A stretch of 64,000 nt of DNA from Paenibacillus rhizophilus (GCF_003854965.1 NZ_RQPI01000003.1:62001-126000), one strand, 5' to 3'. Positions 1 through 9,468 are shown, counted from the first letter of the stretch. Notes: generated by a model from the letters alone, not told the origin. Program-made: numbers and translations.

Positions 1-14
1 TCAGACTTAATTTT

Positions 15-30
15 TGGCACGGAAATTGCA
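15..30 (+). promoter_or_regulatory. sigma-54 (-24/-12) promoter of the aco operon
   Basis: TGGCAC at 15-20, five bases, then TTGCA at 26-30 matches the sigma-54 consensus TGGCAC-N5-TTGC exactly, with GG and GC elements at the required spacing. It lies about 60 bp before acoA, and the operon is followed by a sigma-54 enhancer-binding activator (acoR). In Bacillus the aco operon is SigL/AcoR dependent. The upstream activator binding site would lie outside the window. Confidence 0.88.
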
Positions 31-91
31 TCTTTATATAAATGAAGGCCAATTTAATCCAGGGGAGGCGCTTTAGGGGAACGGGGCATCC

Positions 92-1126
92 ATGAAAGAA
101 CCGGCAGCAGGGCCTATAAATGAAACGGGAGGGATTCACTTGAGCATTCCAAAAGAATTGTTGAGTGAGATGTACCGGAAAATGCTGAGCATTCGCAAGT
201 TTGAAAAGACGGCTTCGGTCTTCTTCGCGGAAGGCAAGATTCCGGGCTTTGTGCATTTATATATCGGGGAAGAAGCGATCGCCGTCGGCGCCTGCGCCAA
301 CTTAAGGGACGACGACTATATTACCAGCACCCACCGGGGGCATGGGCATATCGTTGCCAAAGGCGGAAATCTGAAGTACATGATGGCGGAACTGTTCGGC
401 AAAGAAACAGGTTATTGTAAAGGAAAAGGAGGGTCCATGCACATTGCCGACGCGGAACTGGGCATCCTTGGCGCCAACGGCATTGTCGGGGCCGGACACT
501 TGATCGCGACGGGAGCGGCCTGGAGCGCAAAGTACAGAGGAACAGACCAAGTGAGCGTGTGCTTTTTTGGAGACGCTTCCACCAACCAAAGTACCTTCCA
601 TGAGGCGATGAATCTGGCCAGCCTGTGGAAGCTTCCGGTGATTTTTGTTTGCGAAAACAATTTGTACGGCATCTCCGTCAGCCAGGCGAGACACCAGAAT
701 ATTCAGGATATTTCGCAGCGGGCCATCGGCTACGGCATGCCTGCGCTTACCGCGGACGGCAACGATGTGCTCACGGTCTACGAGAAGGTGGGCGAAGCGG
801 TGAACCGGGCGCGGGCGGGCGAAGGGCCGACTCTGCTTGAATTTAAGACGTATAGACAGCACGGCCATTTTGAAGGAGATTCGGGCGCTTACCGGCCGAA
901 GGAGGAAGTGGAGGCTTGGCTGCAAAAAGACCCGCTTCCAAGACTCGAAAGCCATCTGCTGGAGAACGGCATCCTGACAGAGGAGGAACTTGAGGCTACC
1001 CGGCAGGAGGTCGAGGAGGAGATCCGGGAAGCGCTGGAGTTCGCCGACGCAAGCCCGTATCCGGCTCCGGAGTCTTCCGTGCAGGATATTTACTCCGATT
1101 TGATTGAGGAGGCGCGAATCAGATGA
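92..1126 (+). CDS. acoA: acetoin dehydrogenase E1 alpha subunit
   Basis: Alpha subunit of the thiamine-diphosphate E1 component that cleaves acetoin and passes the acetyl unit to the lipoyl arm of AcoC. The TPP motif is visible as GDA at residues 160-162 through NN at 189-190 (the GDG-x(n)-NN motif with Ala for Gly). Length of 344 aa is normal for the family. A TTG at 140 is preceded by GGGAGGGA with six-base spacing, a stronger ribosome site than the one before ATG 92, so the true N-terminus may be 16 residues shorter. It is the first gene of acoABCL, and its stop overlaps the acoB start (ATGA). A pyruvate or branched-chain dehydrogenase E1 is the alternative by sequence alone; the sigma-54 promoter and acoR favour acetoin. 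Confidence 0.88.
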   Translation: MKEPAAGPINETGGIHLSIPKELLSEMYRKMLSIRKFEKTASVFFAEGKIPGFVHLYIGEEAIAVGACANLRDDDYITSTHRGHGHIVAKGGNLKYMMAELFGKETGYCKGKGGSMHIADAELGILGANGIVGAGHLIATGAAWSAKYRGTDQVSVCFFGDASTNQSTFHEAMNLASLWKLPVIFVCENNLYGISVSQARHQNIQDISQRAIGYGMPALTADGNDVLTVYEKVGEAVNRARAGEGPTLLEFKTYRQHGHFEGDSGAYRPKEEVEAWLQKDPLPRLESHLLENGILTEEELEATRQEVEEEIREALEFADASPYPAPESSVQDIYSDLIEEARIR

Positions 1127-2094
1127 GAAAAATCACTTACGGCGAGGGTATCCGTGAAGCTTTGCGGGAGAAAATGCTGGAGAACAAAAACGTCGTTCTG
1201 CTGGGCGAGGATGTCGGTCCTTACGGCGGCACCTTCGGCGTCACGAAAGGGCTGTGGGAGCAGTTTGGCGAAGAGCGGGTGCGGGACACGCCGATTTCGG
1301 AAGGGGTTATTGTCGGCGCTTCGGTGGGAGCGGCGGCGACGGGCCTGAGACCGGTGGCGGAGCTGATGTTCATCGATTTTCTCACTTTCGGCATGGATGG
1401 GCTGGTCAACCAGGCGGCCAAGATGAGATACATGTTCGGCGGCAAAATCTCCGTTCCGCTCGTGCTGCGGCTTCCTGCGGGCGGCGGCATTAGCGCCGGG
1501 GCGCAGCATTCCGGTTCGCTGGAGGCGTGGGTAACGCATGTGCCCGGACTGAAAGTGGTGTACCCGTCCAACGCCCGGGATGCGTGGGGCCTGATGCTGA
1601 ACGCGATTGACGATGACAACCCGGTGGTCTATATCGAGAGCAAGGTGCTGTATTCGCAAAAAAGCGAAGTGCCGGACGAGATTGCCCCGATTCCTTTCGG
1701 CTCCGCCAGTGTTGCGCGGGAAGGCGCCGATGTCTCGGTCATCACCTACGGCAAGCAGGTCCATGACTCGCTGAAGGCGGCGGCCGCGCTCGCCAAAGAC
1801 GGCATCGAGGTCGAAGTCATTGACCTTCGGTCGCTGTATCCGCTGGATAAAGAGACGATCTTCAAATCGGTCGCCAAGACGCACCGGGCGCTTGTCGTTA
1901 CGGAGGAAGTGAAGCGCGGCGGCTACGGCGGAGAACTGTCGGCGCTTATATCGGAGCAGTGCTTCGACGAACTGGACGCCCCGGTCGTCCGGATCGGCGC
2001 CCTGGATTCGCCGGTTCCTTATTCGCAAATACTGGAATCCCTGGTGCTGCCGAGCGTGGAGGATATTATCAAAGGAATCAAAGAGTTGTTCTGA
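1123..2094 (+). CDS. acoB: acetoin dehydrogenase E1 beta subunit
   Basis: Beta subunit of the acetoin dehydrogenase E1 heterotetramer. It has the transketolase pyrimidine-binding domain (about residues 4-180, with LLGEDVG near the N-terminus and the conserved PISE and RLPAGGG stretches) followed by the transketolase C-terminal domain (about 195-320). Length of 323 aa fits the family. The ATG overlaps the acoA stop by four bases, indicating translational coupling, and GAGGAGG lies just upstream. acoC follows after 40 bp. Confidence 0.9.
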   Translation: MRKITYGEGIREALREKMLENKNVVLLGEDVGPYGGTFGVTKGLWEQFGEERVRDTPISEGVIVGASVGAAATGLRPVAELMFIDFLTFGMDGLVNQAAKMRYMFGGKISVPLVLRLPAGGGISAGAQHSGSLEAWVTHVPGLKVVYPSNARDAWGLMLNAIDDDNPVVYIESKVLYSQKSEVPDEIAPIPFGSASVAREGADVSVITYGKQVHDSLKAAAALAKDGIEVEVIDLRSLYPLDKETIFKSVAKTHRALVVTEEVKRGGYGGELSALISEQCFDELDAPVVRIGALDSPVPYSQILESLVLPSVEDIIKGIKELF

Positions 2095-2134
2095 ACCCTG
2101 CGGCCCATTACTTGCAAAATCATGGAGGTGCGTC

Positions 2135-3556
2135 ATGGCTGAACTGGTCGTATTGCCCAAGCTGGGCCTTACAATGACGGAAGGAACCGTCTCCAATTGG
2201 CGGAAGGCCAAGGGAGACCGCGTGGAGCAGGGGGACATTCTGTTCGATGTGGAGACCGATAAAATATCCAATGAAATCGAAGCCAAGACAAGCGGAGTGC
2301 TGAGGGAGATTCTGGTTGAGGAAGGGACGGTGGAGGTTTTCCATCCGCTCGCGATTATTGCGGACGCGAGCGAGGATATATCCGCGCTGCTTCCGGCGGG
2401 CGCCGCAGGACAGCCGGCGGGGGGAGAATTGCCGTCATCCACCGCTGGAGCATCCGGCCTGGACGCTTCCGGGGAGGAGAGAGAAGCTGCCCAGGACGGA
2501 CCCGCCGCGCATGGCGGCCGGATCAAGGCTTCCCCGCTGGCCCGGCGAACGGCGAAGGAACGGGGCGTGGAGCTGTCAGCGGTAAAAGGCACGGGGCCGA
2601 AGGGCCGGATAACGGACGCTGACGTTCGGCGGTATGCCGAGAGCGGGAAGGACGGCTCGCCTAAGGTCCGGATTTCCCCGGCTGCGGCGAAGGAAGCGGC
2701 GGCGCTCGGTATAAATCCCGCCGACATCCACAAGGACGGCAGAATCATGAAGGAGGATGTCCGGTCTTGGGCCGCCGGAGGAGAGGCTCTTTCCGAAATC
2801 GCGGGCCAGCCATCCGCTGCATTATCCGGCGCCGGGATTTCCCGGTCGGCGGCCGCCATCCGGAATGCGGACACGGAAGAACAAGCGGCATCCCGGGTTC
2901 CGATGAGCGCCATGCGCAGGGTGATCGCCAAGCGGATGCGTGAAAGCGTGGATATCTCCCCGTCAGTTACTTACAACATGCGGTTGGACACTTCCGCATT
3001 GGCCGCACTCAGACGGCAGTTGCAGGATTCGCGGAAGATCACTTACACCGATCTGCTGGTCGCCATCGCCGCCAAAGCGCTGCTGGAGCACCCGCTGCTT
3101 AACTGCTCCATTGAAGGTAACGATTTGGTGATTCACAAGGCGGTTCATATCGGCGTGGCCGTCGGGCTTGAGGGCGGTTTGGTCGTGCCGGTTGTCCGTA
3201 ATGCCCATCTGAAAGGCCTGGGCGAAATCTCCGATGAAGTGCGTTCGCTTGCCGAAGGCGCGAGGAACAATACGCTGACCCCGGCCGACATGACCGGAGG
3301 AACCTTCACCATAACCAATCTCGGAATGTACGGTATGGAGTCTTTTTCCCCGATTATCAATCAGCCCGAGGTGGCGATTCTCGGTGTAAGCGCGATTGTG
3401 GATACGCCGGTTACCGTGAACGGTGAAGTCGTCGTCAAACCGCTGATGAATCTGAGTCTGACAGCGGATCACCGGGCGGTGGACGGCGCGGTCGCGGCGC
3501 AGTTTATGCAGAGAATCAAGGCGTACGCGGAGAATCCGGCGTTGCTGCTGCTGTGA
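2135..3556 (+). CDS. acoC: acetoin dehydrogenase E2, dihydrolipoyllysine acetyltransferase
   Basis: Core E2 subunit that transfers acetyl groups from the lipoyl arm to CoA. Order of parts: one lipoyl domain (about residues 1-77, lipoylated lysine K43 in ETDKIS), an Ala/Pro/Gly linker, then two peripheral-subunit-binding (E3-binding) domains at about 130-168 and 177-212, a second flexible linker, and the acyltransferase domain (about 250-473) with the catalytic DHRAVDG motif at 445-451 (His446). Two E3-binding domains in tandem are less usual than one. GGAGGTG precedes the ATG. The lipoyl cofactor could be supplied by LipA, encoded about 5 kb downstream. Confidence 0.88.
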   Translation: MAELVVLPKLGLTMTEGTVSNWRKAKGDRVEQGDILFDVETDKISNEIEAKTSGVLREILVEEGTVEVFHPLAIIADASEDISALLPAGAAGQPAGGELPSSTAGASGLDASGEEREAAQDGPAAHGGRIKASPLARRTAKERGVELSAVKGTGPKGRITDADVRRYAESGKDGSPKVRISPAAAKEAAALGINPADIHKDGRIMKEDVRSWAAGGEALSEIAGQPSAALSGAGISRSAAAIRNADTEEQAASRVPMSAMRRVIAKRMRESVDISPSVTYNMRLDTSALAALRRQLQDSRKITYTDLLVAIAAKALLEHPLLNCSIEGNDLVIHKAVHIGVAVGLEGGLVVPVVRNAHLKGLGEISDEVRSLAEGARNNTLTPADMTGGTFTITNLGMYGMESFSPIINQPEVAILGVSAIVDTPVTVNGEVVVKPLMNLSLTADHRAVDGAVAAQFMQRIKAYAENPALLLL

Positions 3557-3570
3557 AAGGAGAACAAGGG

Positions 3571-4959
3571 ATGAAAGTTGTCGTGCTTGGAGGAGGTCCC
3601 GGCGGCTATGTCGCCGCCATAAGGGCCGCCCAATTGGGGGCGGAAGTGACGCTGATTGAGAAAAAAGCTTTGGGTGGAACCTGCCTCAATGTCGGCTGTA
3701 TTCCGACCAAAGTGCTGCTGCACACAACAGAGCTCTATACGGTGCTAAAGCGTGAATCGGCCGAAATCGGCCTGGAAGTTCCGCAGATTGCGGTGGACTG
3801 GAAGAAGCTGCAGAAGCGCAAGGACAAGATTGTCCGGATGAACGCAGGCGGAATCGACTCTCTGCTTAAAAAGAACAAAGTGACCAAACACATCGGCACC
3901 GGCAGGTTTACCGGTATCCATGAGCTGGAAGTAAGCGGTGCGGACGGAAGCATACAGACCATTGGTTTCGACCGCGCAATCGTCGCCACCGGATCGGAGC
4001 CGTCGCGGGTGCCGATTCCCGGCACGGAGCTCTCCGCTGTTATCACGAGCGACGAGGCTCTGTCGCTGCCGGAGGTGCCGGAAAGCCTCTGCATTATCGG
4101 CGGCGGGGTAATCGGCTGCGAATTCGCCAGTATATACAGCAGCCTGGGCTGCAGGGTTACGATTATCGAGATGCTGCCGGAGCTGATCGCAGCGATGGAT
4201 CGCGACATCGTCGGCTGCCTGCGGAAGGAATTTGCCGCCGCCGGCGTGGACGTTCATACGGAAACCCGGGTTGAGCGCATCGAACAAACGCCAACAGGAG
4301 GGCTGTCCATCAAGGCGGTATCCCCTTCGGGAAGCATGGTGATCGAAGCGGAGAAGGTGCTGCTGTCCATCGGCCGCCGTCCGAAGACGTCGGGACTGGG
4401 CCTTGAGATTCTTGGCGTCTCCATGAAGAAGGGCGCCATTGAGGTCGACCGCAGCATGCGGACGGCGGTGCCGTCCATTTACGCCATCGGCGACTGCGTC
4501 GGCGGGATCATGCTTGCGCATGTCGCCTCGGCCGAAGGCGTCGTTGCAGCCGAGCATATCATGGGTGAGCCGTCCCCGGTGGATTTCCGCACCGTCCCGT
4601 CCTGCGTGTATACGAGACCGGAACTGGCCTCGGTCGGATTGACCGAAGAAGACGCCCGGGAGCAAGGATTGGAAGTGAAGACGGGGAGTTTCCCGCTTCA
4701 GGCCAACGGCAAATCCATGATCATGGGTGAAACGAACGGGCTGGTCAAATATGTAACCGATGCGCGGTCCGGCGAAATTCTCGGCCTGCATATCGCCGGT
4801 CCCAGGGCCACGGATATGATCGCGCAGGGCGCGCTGGCGCTTCGGCTGGAAGCGACACTGGATGAGATCATAACGACGGTGCATGCTCATCCAACCGTTT
4901 CCGAAGCTCTGCTGGAAGCCGCCCTTGCCGTACATCACCGCGCAATCCACTCACATTAA
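3571..4959 (+). CDS. acoL: dihydrolipoyl dehydrogenase (E3) of the acetoin complex
   Basis: Flavoenzyme that reoxidises the dihydrolipoyl arm with NAD+. An N-terminal FAD-binding GGGPGG motif is followed by the redox-active disulfide GGTCLNVGCIPT (Cys38 and Cys43 counted from ATG 3571), a second Rossmann motif IGGGVIGCE for NAD, and the C-terminal dimerisation domain with the active-site HAHPT (His438/His440). An in-frame GTG at 3553 overlaps the acoC stop, but AAAGGAG at 3557-3563 places the start at ATG 3571. Last gene of the operon; a terminator follows. Confidence 0.9.
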   Translation: MKVVVLGGGPGGYVAAIRAAQLGAEVTLIEKKALGGTCLNVGCIPTKVLLHTTELYTVLKRESAEIGLEVPQIAVDWKKLQKRKDKIVRMNAGGIDSLLKKNKVTKHIGTGRFTGIHELEVSGADGSIQTIGFDRAIVATGSEPSRVPIPGTELSAVITSDEALSLPEVPESLCIIGGGVIGCEFASIYSSLGCRVTIIEMLPELIAAMDRDIVGCLRKEFAAAGVDVHTETRVERIEQTPTGGLSIKAVSPSGSMVIEAEKVLLSIGRRPKTSGLGLEILGVSMKKGAIEVDRSMRTAVPSIYAIGDCVGGIMLAHVASAEGVVAAEHIMGEPSPVDFRTVPSCVYTRPELASVGLTEEDAREQGLEVKTGSFPLQANGKSMIMGETNGLVKYVTDARSGEILGLHIAGPRATDMIAQGALALRLEATLDEIITTVHAHPTVSEALLEAALAVHHRAIHSH

Positions 4960-4984
4960 ACAGGGCGTTCCCCTGTGCAGCCAT

Positions 4985-5062
4985 ACGGATAAGATGATCT
5001 AAAAGATGGCCGGTTCCCATTTTGGGAATATGTCATCAGAAGTTCATCTTATCCGTTTTTTT
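4985..5062 (+). terminator. terminator after the aco operon
   Basis: A 13-bp perfect inverted repeat, ACGGATAAGATGA (4985-4997) against TCATCTTATCCGT (5044-5056), is followed directly by a run of T. The loop is long (about 46 bases), so folding is less certain than for a compact hairpin. Confidence 0.6.
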
Positions 5063-5110
5063 GCCGTTATCAACCTTTGAGCGGACAATTATAATAAGAA
5101 TAGATAATGT

Positions 5111-5124
5111 TGTAAGCGTATACA
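5111..5124. promoter_or_regulatory. possible cre (CcpA) site upstream of acoR
   Basis: TGTAAGCGTATACA differs at one position from the catabolite response element consensus TGWNANCGNTNWCA. It lies 64 bp before acoR within a larger GTTGTA...TACAAC dyad. Carbon catabolite repression of acetoin use through acoR is established in Bacillus subtilis; that it works here is inference. Confidence 0.5.
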
Positions 5125-5187
5125 ACACAAACAGCTATATAAATATGTATGTCCGGCTGAAAGGGTACGATAGAGGGGGAACCGGAA

Positions 5188-7152
5188 ATGATCAGTTATC
5201 CGAATACGATGAGCAGATGGGAAGCTTTTACCGAATGCGGGAGAATTCCCGAAGGAACACGTCCGGAAATCGCGGCTTCCTGGCTGAGATGCCGGACGGC
5301 CGGAGTCAACCCGCTGCAGGGAAAAGGGGTGCAGGTATCCGCGGAAGAGCTTCGGCTCCGGCTTGAAGAGAAGCGGCTGCTTGTCTCCGTAGCCAAACCG
5401 ATTATGAACAGCATCTACCAGGTGATTAAGGATACGGTTTACGCCATAGTGCTGACGGATCAGGACGGAGTTCTGCTCCGCACGATGCTTAACAAGGAGA
5501 TTGAGCCCGAGTGTGCGAAGGTGAATTTTTTCGAGGGGGCAAGGTGGGATGAGGCCAGCGTCGGCACCAACGCCGTCGGAACCGCGCTGACGGACGACAT
5601 GCCGATGCAGGTGCTCGGGGACGAACATTACTGCGAATCGCATCACGCCTGGACTTGCTCGGCGGCACCTATTCACGACAGCTCCGGTCGGGTCATCGGC
5701 TGCCTCGATCTGTCCGGCAAAGCGGAGGATGTGCACCCCCATACCTTTGGCATTGTCGTTTCCGCCGTGAGCAGCATTGAAGAACAGCTTAATGTGCTGG
5801 AGACGAACCAGTTGATGAACGCCGTGTTTCAATCCATGCAGGACGGGCTGCTGGTGATCGATACGGAATACCAAATCCGGCAGTTCAATGAACGGCTGGC
5901 TTCCATTTTTATGCTGGGGATGGAAGAGGTTCGGGAGCTGGACATAAAGGAACTGTTGCAGGATGTCGATCTGGAGGGCGTGTTCAGGAACAAGAGCCGC
6001 ATCGGTTATGCGGATTGCACGCTTACGGTGAAGAGGAAGAAGATTGAGTGCATGGTCAATATCTTTCCGTATACATTGGACGAACGGGTGGTCGGGGCAT
6101 CGCTCACGATAAGGGAAGCGGTACAGGTGCGCAAGGAGGTCAACCAGCTGGCAGGATTCAAGGCAAATTACCGGTTTGAGGATATCGTGACACACCATCC
6201 TTATATGAAGGAGCAGATCGATTTTGCCCGAAAAATCGCCAGAACGAACTGCACGGTTCTGATCGAAGGAGAAAGCGGCACCGGCAAGGAACTGTTCGCC
6301 CAATCCATTCATAACGCCAGCGCGCGTGCGGACGGACCGTTTATCGCCATTAACTGCGCGGCGCTGCCCAAGGAACTGGTGGAAAGTGAACTGTTCGGCT
6401 ATGAGAAAGGCTCGTTCACGGGAGCGTTGCGCGAAGGCAACCCGGGCAAGTTCGAACTGGCGAACGGGGGAACGCTATTTCTGGACGAAATCGGGGAGCT
6501 GTCTCTTGAGATCCAGGCGAAGCTCCTCCGGGTGCTGGACAACCACAAGGTCCGGAGGATCGGCGGCAAGCATGAACGGATGCTGGATGTCAGGGTCATA
6601 GCGGCAACCAACCGCGATCTGCTGGAGGAAGTGGGGCAAAAGGCTTACCGCGGCGACCTGTATTACCGGCTGAATGTTATCAATCTCAAGCTGCTGCCGC
6701 TGCGGGAGCGGCCGGAGGATATACCGCCGCTTGCCCGGCTCTTCCTGCGCAAATGCAACCGGGATAATCCCGGACCGGCCAAACGTTTCGACAGCGCTTT
6801 TCTGGAAAAACTGCAGGGCCGTCAGTGGAGAGGGAATGCGCGCGAGCTGCAAAATACCGTACAGCGGGCTTATTATTTATGCGCTGGGGACAGTATCACC
6901 GAGAAGGAAGCTCCATCGGTCCGCCAGACGGAGAGCGGCCTCCCGGACCCGCGTTTGACGCTGTTTCACTCGTCCGCTCCTGCGGATCTGCCGACCGTCA
7001 AGAGCATGCGGCAGACCGAGGTGGAGAACATCCGCCGCGCTCTGGCTGCAAGCGGCGGCAATGTTGTGGAGGCGGCCCGGCTGCTGCATATCGGCAAATC
7101 GACCTTGTACCGCAAACTGGCGGAATACGGAATCGGCCGGGATGAAGCCTGA
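5188..7152 (+). CDS. acoR: sigma-54-dependent transcriptional activator AcoR
   Basis: Enhancer-binding protein that activates the sigma-54 promoter of the aco operon. Order of domains: N-terminal GAF-type sensor (about residues 60-200), PAS-like domain (about 205-310), AAA+ domain with Walker A GESGTGKE (361-368), the sigma-54-contact loop as GSFTGA (408-413; usual form GAFTGA), Walker B LFLDEIGE around 430-437, then a C-terminal Fis-type helix-turn-helix (last 45 residues, VEAARLLHIGKSTLYRKL). A GGGGGAA sequence precedes ATG 5188. Length of 654 aa fits AcoR-type regulators. It lies downstream of and in the same direction as its presumed target, behind its own upstream region and a terminator. 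Confidence 0.88.
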   Translation: MISYPNTMSRWEAFTECGRIPEGTRPEIAASWLRCRTAGVNPLQGKGVQVSAEELRLRLEEKRLLVSVAKPIMNSIYQVIKDTVYAIVLTDQDGVLLRTMLNKEIEPECAKVNFFEGARWDEASVGTNAVGTALTDDMPMQVLGDEHYCESHHAWTCSAAPIHDSSGRVIGCLDLSGKAEDVHPHTFGIVVSAVSSIEEQLNVLETNQLMNAVFQSMQDGLLVIDTEYQIRQFNERLASIFMLGMEEVRELDIKELLQDVDLEGVFRNKSRIGYADCTLTVKRKKIECMVNIFPYTLDERVVGASLTIREAVQVRKEVNQLAGFKANYRFEDIVTHHPYMKEQIDFARKIARTNCTVLIEGESGTGKELFAQSIHNASARADGPFIAINCAALPKELVESELFGYEKGSFTGALREGNPGKFELANGGTLFLDEIGELSLEIQAKLLRVLDNHKVRRIGGKHERMLDVRVIAATNRDLLEEVGQKAYRGDLYYRLNVINLKLLPLRERPEDIPPLARLFLRKCNRDNPGPAKRFDSAFLEKLQGRQWRGNARELQNTVQRAYYLCAGDSITEKEAPSVRQTESGLPDPRLTLFHSSAPADLPTVKSMRQTEVENIRRALAASGGNVVEAARLLHIGKSTLYRKLAEYGIGRDEA

Positions 7153-7157
7153 CAACA

Positions 7158-7200
7158 AAAAAAAGGAGCCGCAGGTCTTTCTCAGCGGCTCTATCTTTTC
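7158..7200. terminator. bidirectional terminator between acoR and lytH
   Basis: GAGCCGC (7166-7172) pairs with GCGGCTC (7185-7191). An A-run lies on the left and a T-rich tract on the right, so the hairpin can end both converging transcripts. The right arm touches the lytH stop codon. Confidence 0.75.
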
Positions 7201-8282
7201 TTTTTCAGCGCCTTTCGTTCGGCATTCTCCCACTGCTTCAGCAGCGGGTAAGGGTCGAAGGCCCACTCCGTAAGACCGCGGTCCTTATAGATGCCGTAAT
7301 GCAGATGGGGCGGAAATTTCCCCTGCGTACCCGGCTTGCCGTATCCGGAGCTTCCGGCCCAGCCGATCTGTTGTCCTGGCATGACGATATCGCCGGCTGA
7401 GAGCGATTTATCAAAGCCGGACAGATGGGCGTAATAATGGTAGCGGTTCTCGATGTCGCGGATGCCGATCCGCCAGCCGCCGTAGCGGTTCCAGCCTTTG
7501 GTCTCCACAACGCCGTAGCAGGTGCTCCGTACGGTAACGCCGTGGGGCGTGAACAGGTCGGTGCCTTCATGGATGCGCGCGCCGCCCCAGCTTCGTCCGC
7601 TGCCCCAGGTGCTCCGGTAAGAGTACGTGCTGCCCAGCGGCAGAGGAAAGGCGCTGCCCGAAAGGTCAAGCCGTCCAAAGTGCCGGTACAGCTTGGCGAA
7701 TTGGTCGATACGCTGGGAAGCTCGTCCGTTATGGTAATACTCCCAGACGGCAATGCCAAAGTCGCTGGCGGAATTTCCGTATTTCGCCAGATAGACTGCC
7801 ATACTGTAAAGAGCGTCAATGTCGTTTCCGGGGTCGGCTTTGCCGTCTCCCGAACCGTCGCGTCCGAAACCGCTGAAGAAGGAAATGGATGAGGGAGAGG
7901 TATCCTCCTGATCCGGATTCAGCGGGCCGCACCATACCGGTTCGGGAACCGCAATTCCGATGAGGCGGACCGGCGCGCCGGTCTCCGATTTTCCTTTTTT
8001 CGCTATGGTTCGTTCATACTGATCAATGGCGGCCAGGCGGTACCAGGGAATATTTGTGGTTGCGCTCATCTGGTCGTAAAGCTCCTGGCGGGCGGCAATA
8101 ATGCCGCCGGCAGCGGCTTCGGCTCGGGCGCCAACGCGGTTTCCCCGGACGGACAATCCTTTGTCCCCGGTTCCCGGATGAACCGCGGTTCCGAAAGCCG
8201 CCCCGCCGAAGCTTCCCCACAATACGGCCGCCGCGGACACGGTGAGCAGCGCCCGCCGCGTTTTTATTCTTAGGAACGGCAA
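7191..8282 (-). CDS. lytH: M23 (LytM-type) peptidase, LytH-like spore peptidoglycan endopeptidase
   Basis: Exported zinc peptidase. A basic N-terminus and hydrophobic stretch (about residues 10-32) form a signal peptide or anchor. The C-terminal M23 domain shows the zinc ligands HEGTD (HxxxD) and HLH (HxH). In Bacillus subtilis the homologous lytH sits beside lipA, yutD and neighbours and trims spore cortex peptidoglycan; the same neighbourhood here supports that role, but substrate specificity is inferred. The start is a TTG at 8280-8282 preceded by AAAGGAGG at good spacing. The central region (about 60-190) has no domain I recognise. Confidence 0.75.
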   Translation of the reverse strand: MPFLRIKTRRALLTVSAAAVLWGSFGGAAFGTAVHPGTGDKGLSVRGNRVGARAEAAAGGIIAARQELYDQMSATTNIPWYRLAAIDQYERTIAKKGKSETGAPVRLIGIAVPEPVWCGPLNPDQEDTSPSSISFFSGFGRDGSGDGKADPGNDIDALYSMAVYLAKYGNSASDFGIAVWEYYHNGRASQRIDQFAKLYRHFGRLDLSGSAFPLPLGSTYSYRSTWGSGRSWGGARIHEGTDLFTPHGVTVRSTCYGVVETKGWNRYGGWRIGIRDIENRYHYYAHLSGFDKSLSAGDIVMPGQQIGWAGSSGYGKPGTQGKFPPHLHYGIYKDRGLTEWAFDPYPLLKQWENAERKALKKKR

Positions 8283-8459
8283 GGTGTAAAGCCTCCTTTT
8301 TATCGGTTATAAGGGCGATGACAGCAGCAGCTTTTCTTTTAGATTGAACAAATCCGCATTTTTTATCCATTGGAAAGAAAAGAAGCCGGAGTCTCTCTCC
8401 GGTCCGGCATTGCTTTTGTCATCCTTCTTTCACAAAAGCAGGCAATTCCCTACGGTGCA

Positions 8460-8468
8460 TGTTATAAT
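8460..8468 (+). promoter_or_regulatory. extended -10 promoter for lipA
   Basis: TGTTATAAT is a TGN-TATAAT extended -10 element 55 bp before lipA. No good -35 hexamer is seen at the usual distance, which is normal for this class. Confidence 0.5.
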
Positions 8469-8522
8469 GTAAGGCAGTAACTTAACATCTTTTCACATTC
8501 AGGCGGAGAGGGGTTTGCTACC

Positions 8523-9425
8523 ATGACGAAAAAAGACGTTAAACAACCCAAGCCGGATTGGATTCGTATTAAGCTGACGACCGGCGATAATTATCAAGAT
8601 ATTAAAGGTATGATGCGTTCAAAAACTTTACATACCGTCTGCGAAGAGGCGCGCTGCCCGAATATTTATGAATGTTGGGCGAACCGGACGGCTACATTTA
8701 TGATTCTGGGTGATATTTGTACCCGCGCCTGCCGCTTCTGCGCGGTCAACACCGGGATGCCTACCGAACTGGATCTTCAGGAGCCGGAACGGGTGGCCGA
8801 AGCCGCGGAAGGTATGAACCTGCGCCACTGCGTTGTTACAAGCGTAGCACGGGATGATCTGAAGGATGGCGGAGCGAAGATTTTTGCCGAGACGGTCGCC
8901 GCGATCCGCCGGCGCCTGCCGCTGTGCAGCGTGGAGGTGCTCATTCCCGATTTCCTCGGCGACAGCGACAGTCTGCAGATTGTGATGGACAGTAGGCCCG
9001 ACATTCTGAACCATAATATCGAGACGGTCGAGCGTATGTCCGACCGCGTGCGCGCCAAGGCTAAATACCGCCGATCCCTCGAACTGCTGCGCCGGGCCAA
9101 GGAAATGAAACCGGACATTCCGACAAAGTCCAGCATCATGCTCGGGGTAGGGGAAGAATGGGATGAAATTTTGCAGGCGATGGACGATTTGCGCGCGGTG
9201 GACTGCGACATCCTTACACTGGGTCAATATTTGCAGCCTTCCCCGCAGCATCTGAATGTCGTTAAATATTATCCGCCGGAGGATTTCGCACGGCTGAAGG
9301 AAGAAGGACTGAAGCGCGGCTTCAGTCACGTTGAGTCGGGACCGCTCGTGCGCAGCTCCTACCATGCGCATGAGCAGGTTCAGTCAGCCGAGAAGACCCG
9401 CGAGGGGCGTACGGTAACGAACTGA
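8523..9425 (+). CDS. lipA: lipoyl synthase
   Basis: Radical-SAM enzyme that inserts two sulfur atoms into protein-bound octanoyl groups to make lipoyl cofactor, needed by AcoC and other 2-oxoacid dehydrogenases. It shows the LipA-specific auxiliary cluster cysteines ([12 protein letters not shown]) and the radical-SAM motif CTRACRFC, plus the conserved RSSYHA near the C-terminus. Length of 300 aa is typical. ATG 8523 is preceded by AGGCGGAGAGG. Confidence 0.95.
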   Translation: MTKKDVKQPKPDWIRIKLTTGDNYQDIKGMMRSKTLHTVCEEARCPNIYECWANRTATFMILGDICTRACRFCAVNTGMPTELDLQEPERVAEAAEGMNLRHCVVTSVARDDLKDGGAKIFAETVAAIRRRLPLCSVEVLIPDFLGDSDSLQIVMDSRPDILNHNIETVERMSDRVRAKAKYRRSLELLRRAKEMKPDIPTKSSIMLGVGEEWDEILQAMDDLRAVDCDILTLGQYLQPSPQHLNVVKYYPPEDFARLKEEGLKRGFSHVESGPLVRSSYHAHEQVQSAEKTREGRTVTN

Positions 9426-9468
9426 CCGCATGGTAACATATTTTTTGTGAAAGGCAGGCGAGTCTTGC

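Noticed and set aside
1090..2931. Long open frame on the minus strand (613 codons) across acoB/acoC
   Set aside because: It is antisense to strongly conserved genes, has no ribosome site or recognisable domain, and is explained by GC-rich codon bias.
92..4959. Pyruvate or branched-chain 2-oxoacid dehydrogenase operon
   Set aside because: Sequence family alone allows it, but the exact sigma-54 promoter and downstream AcoR-type activator point to acetoin dehydrogenase.
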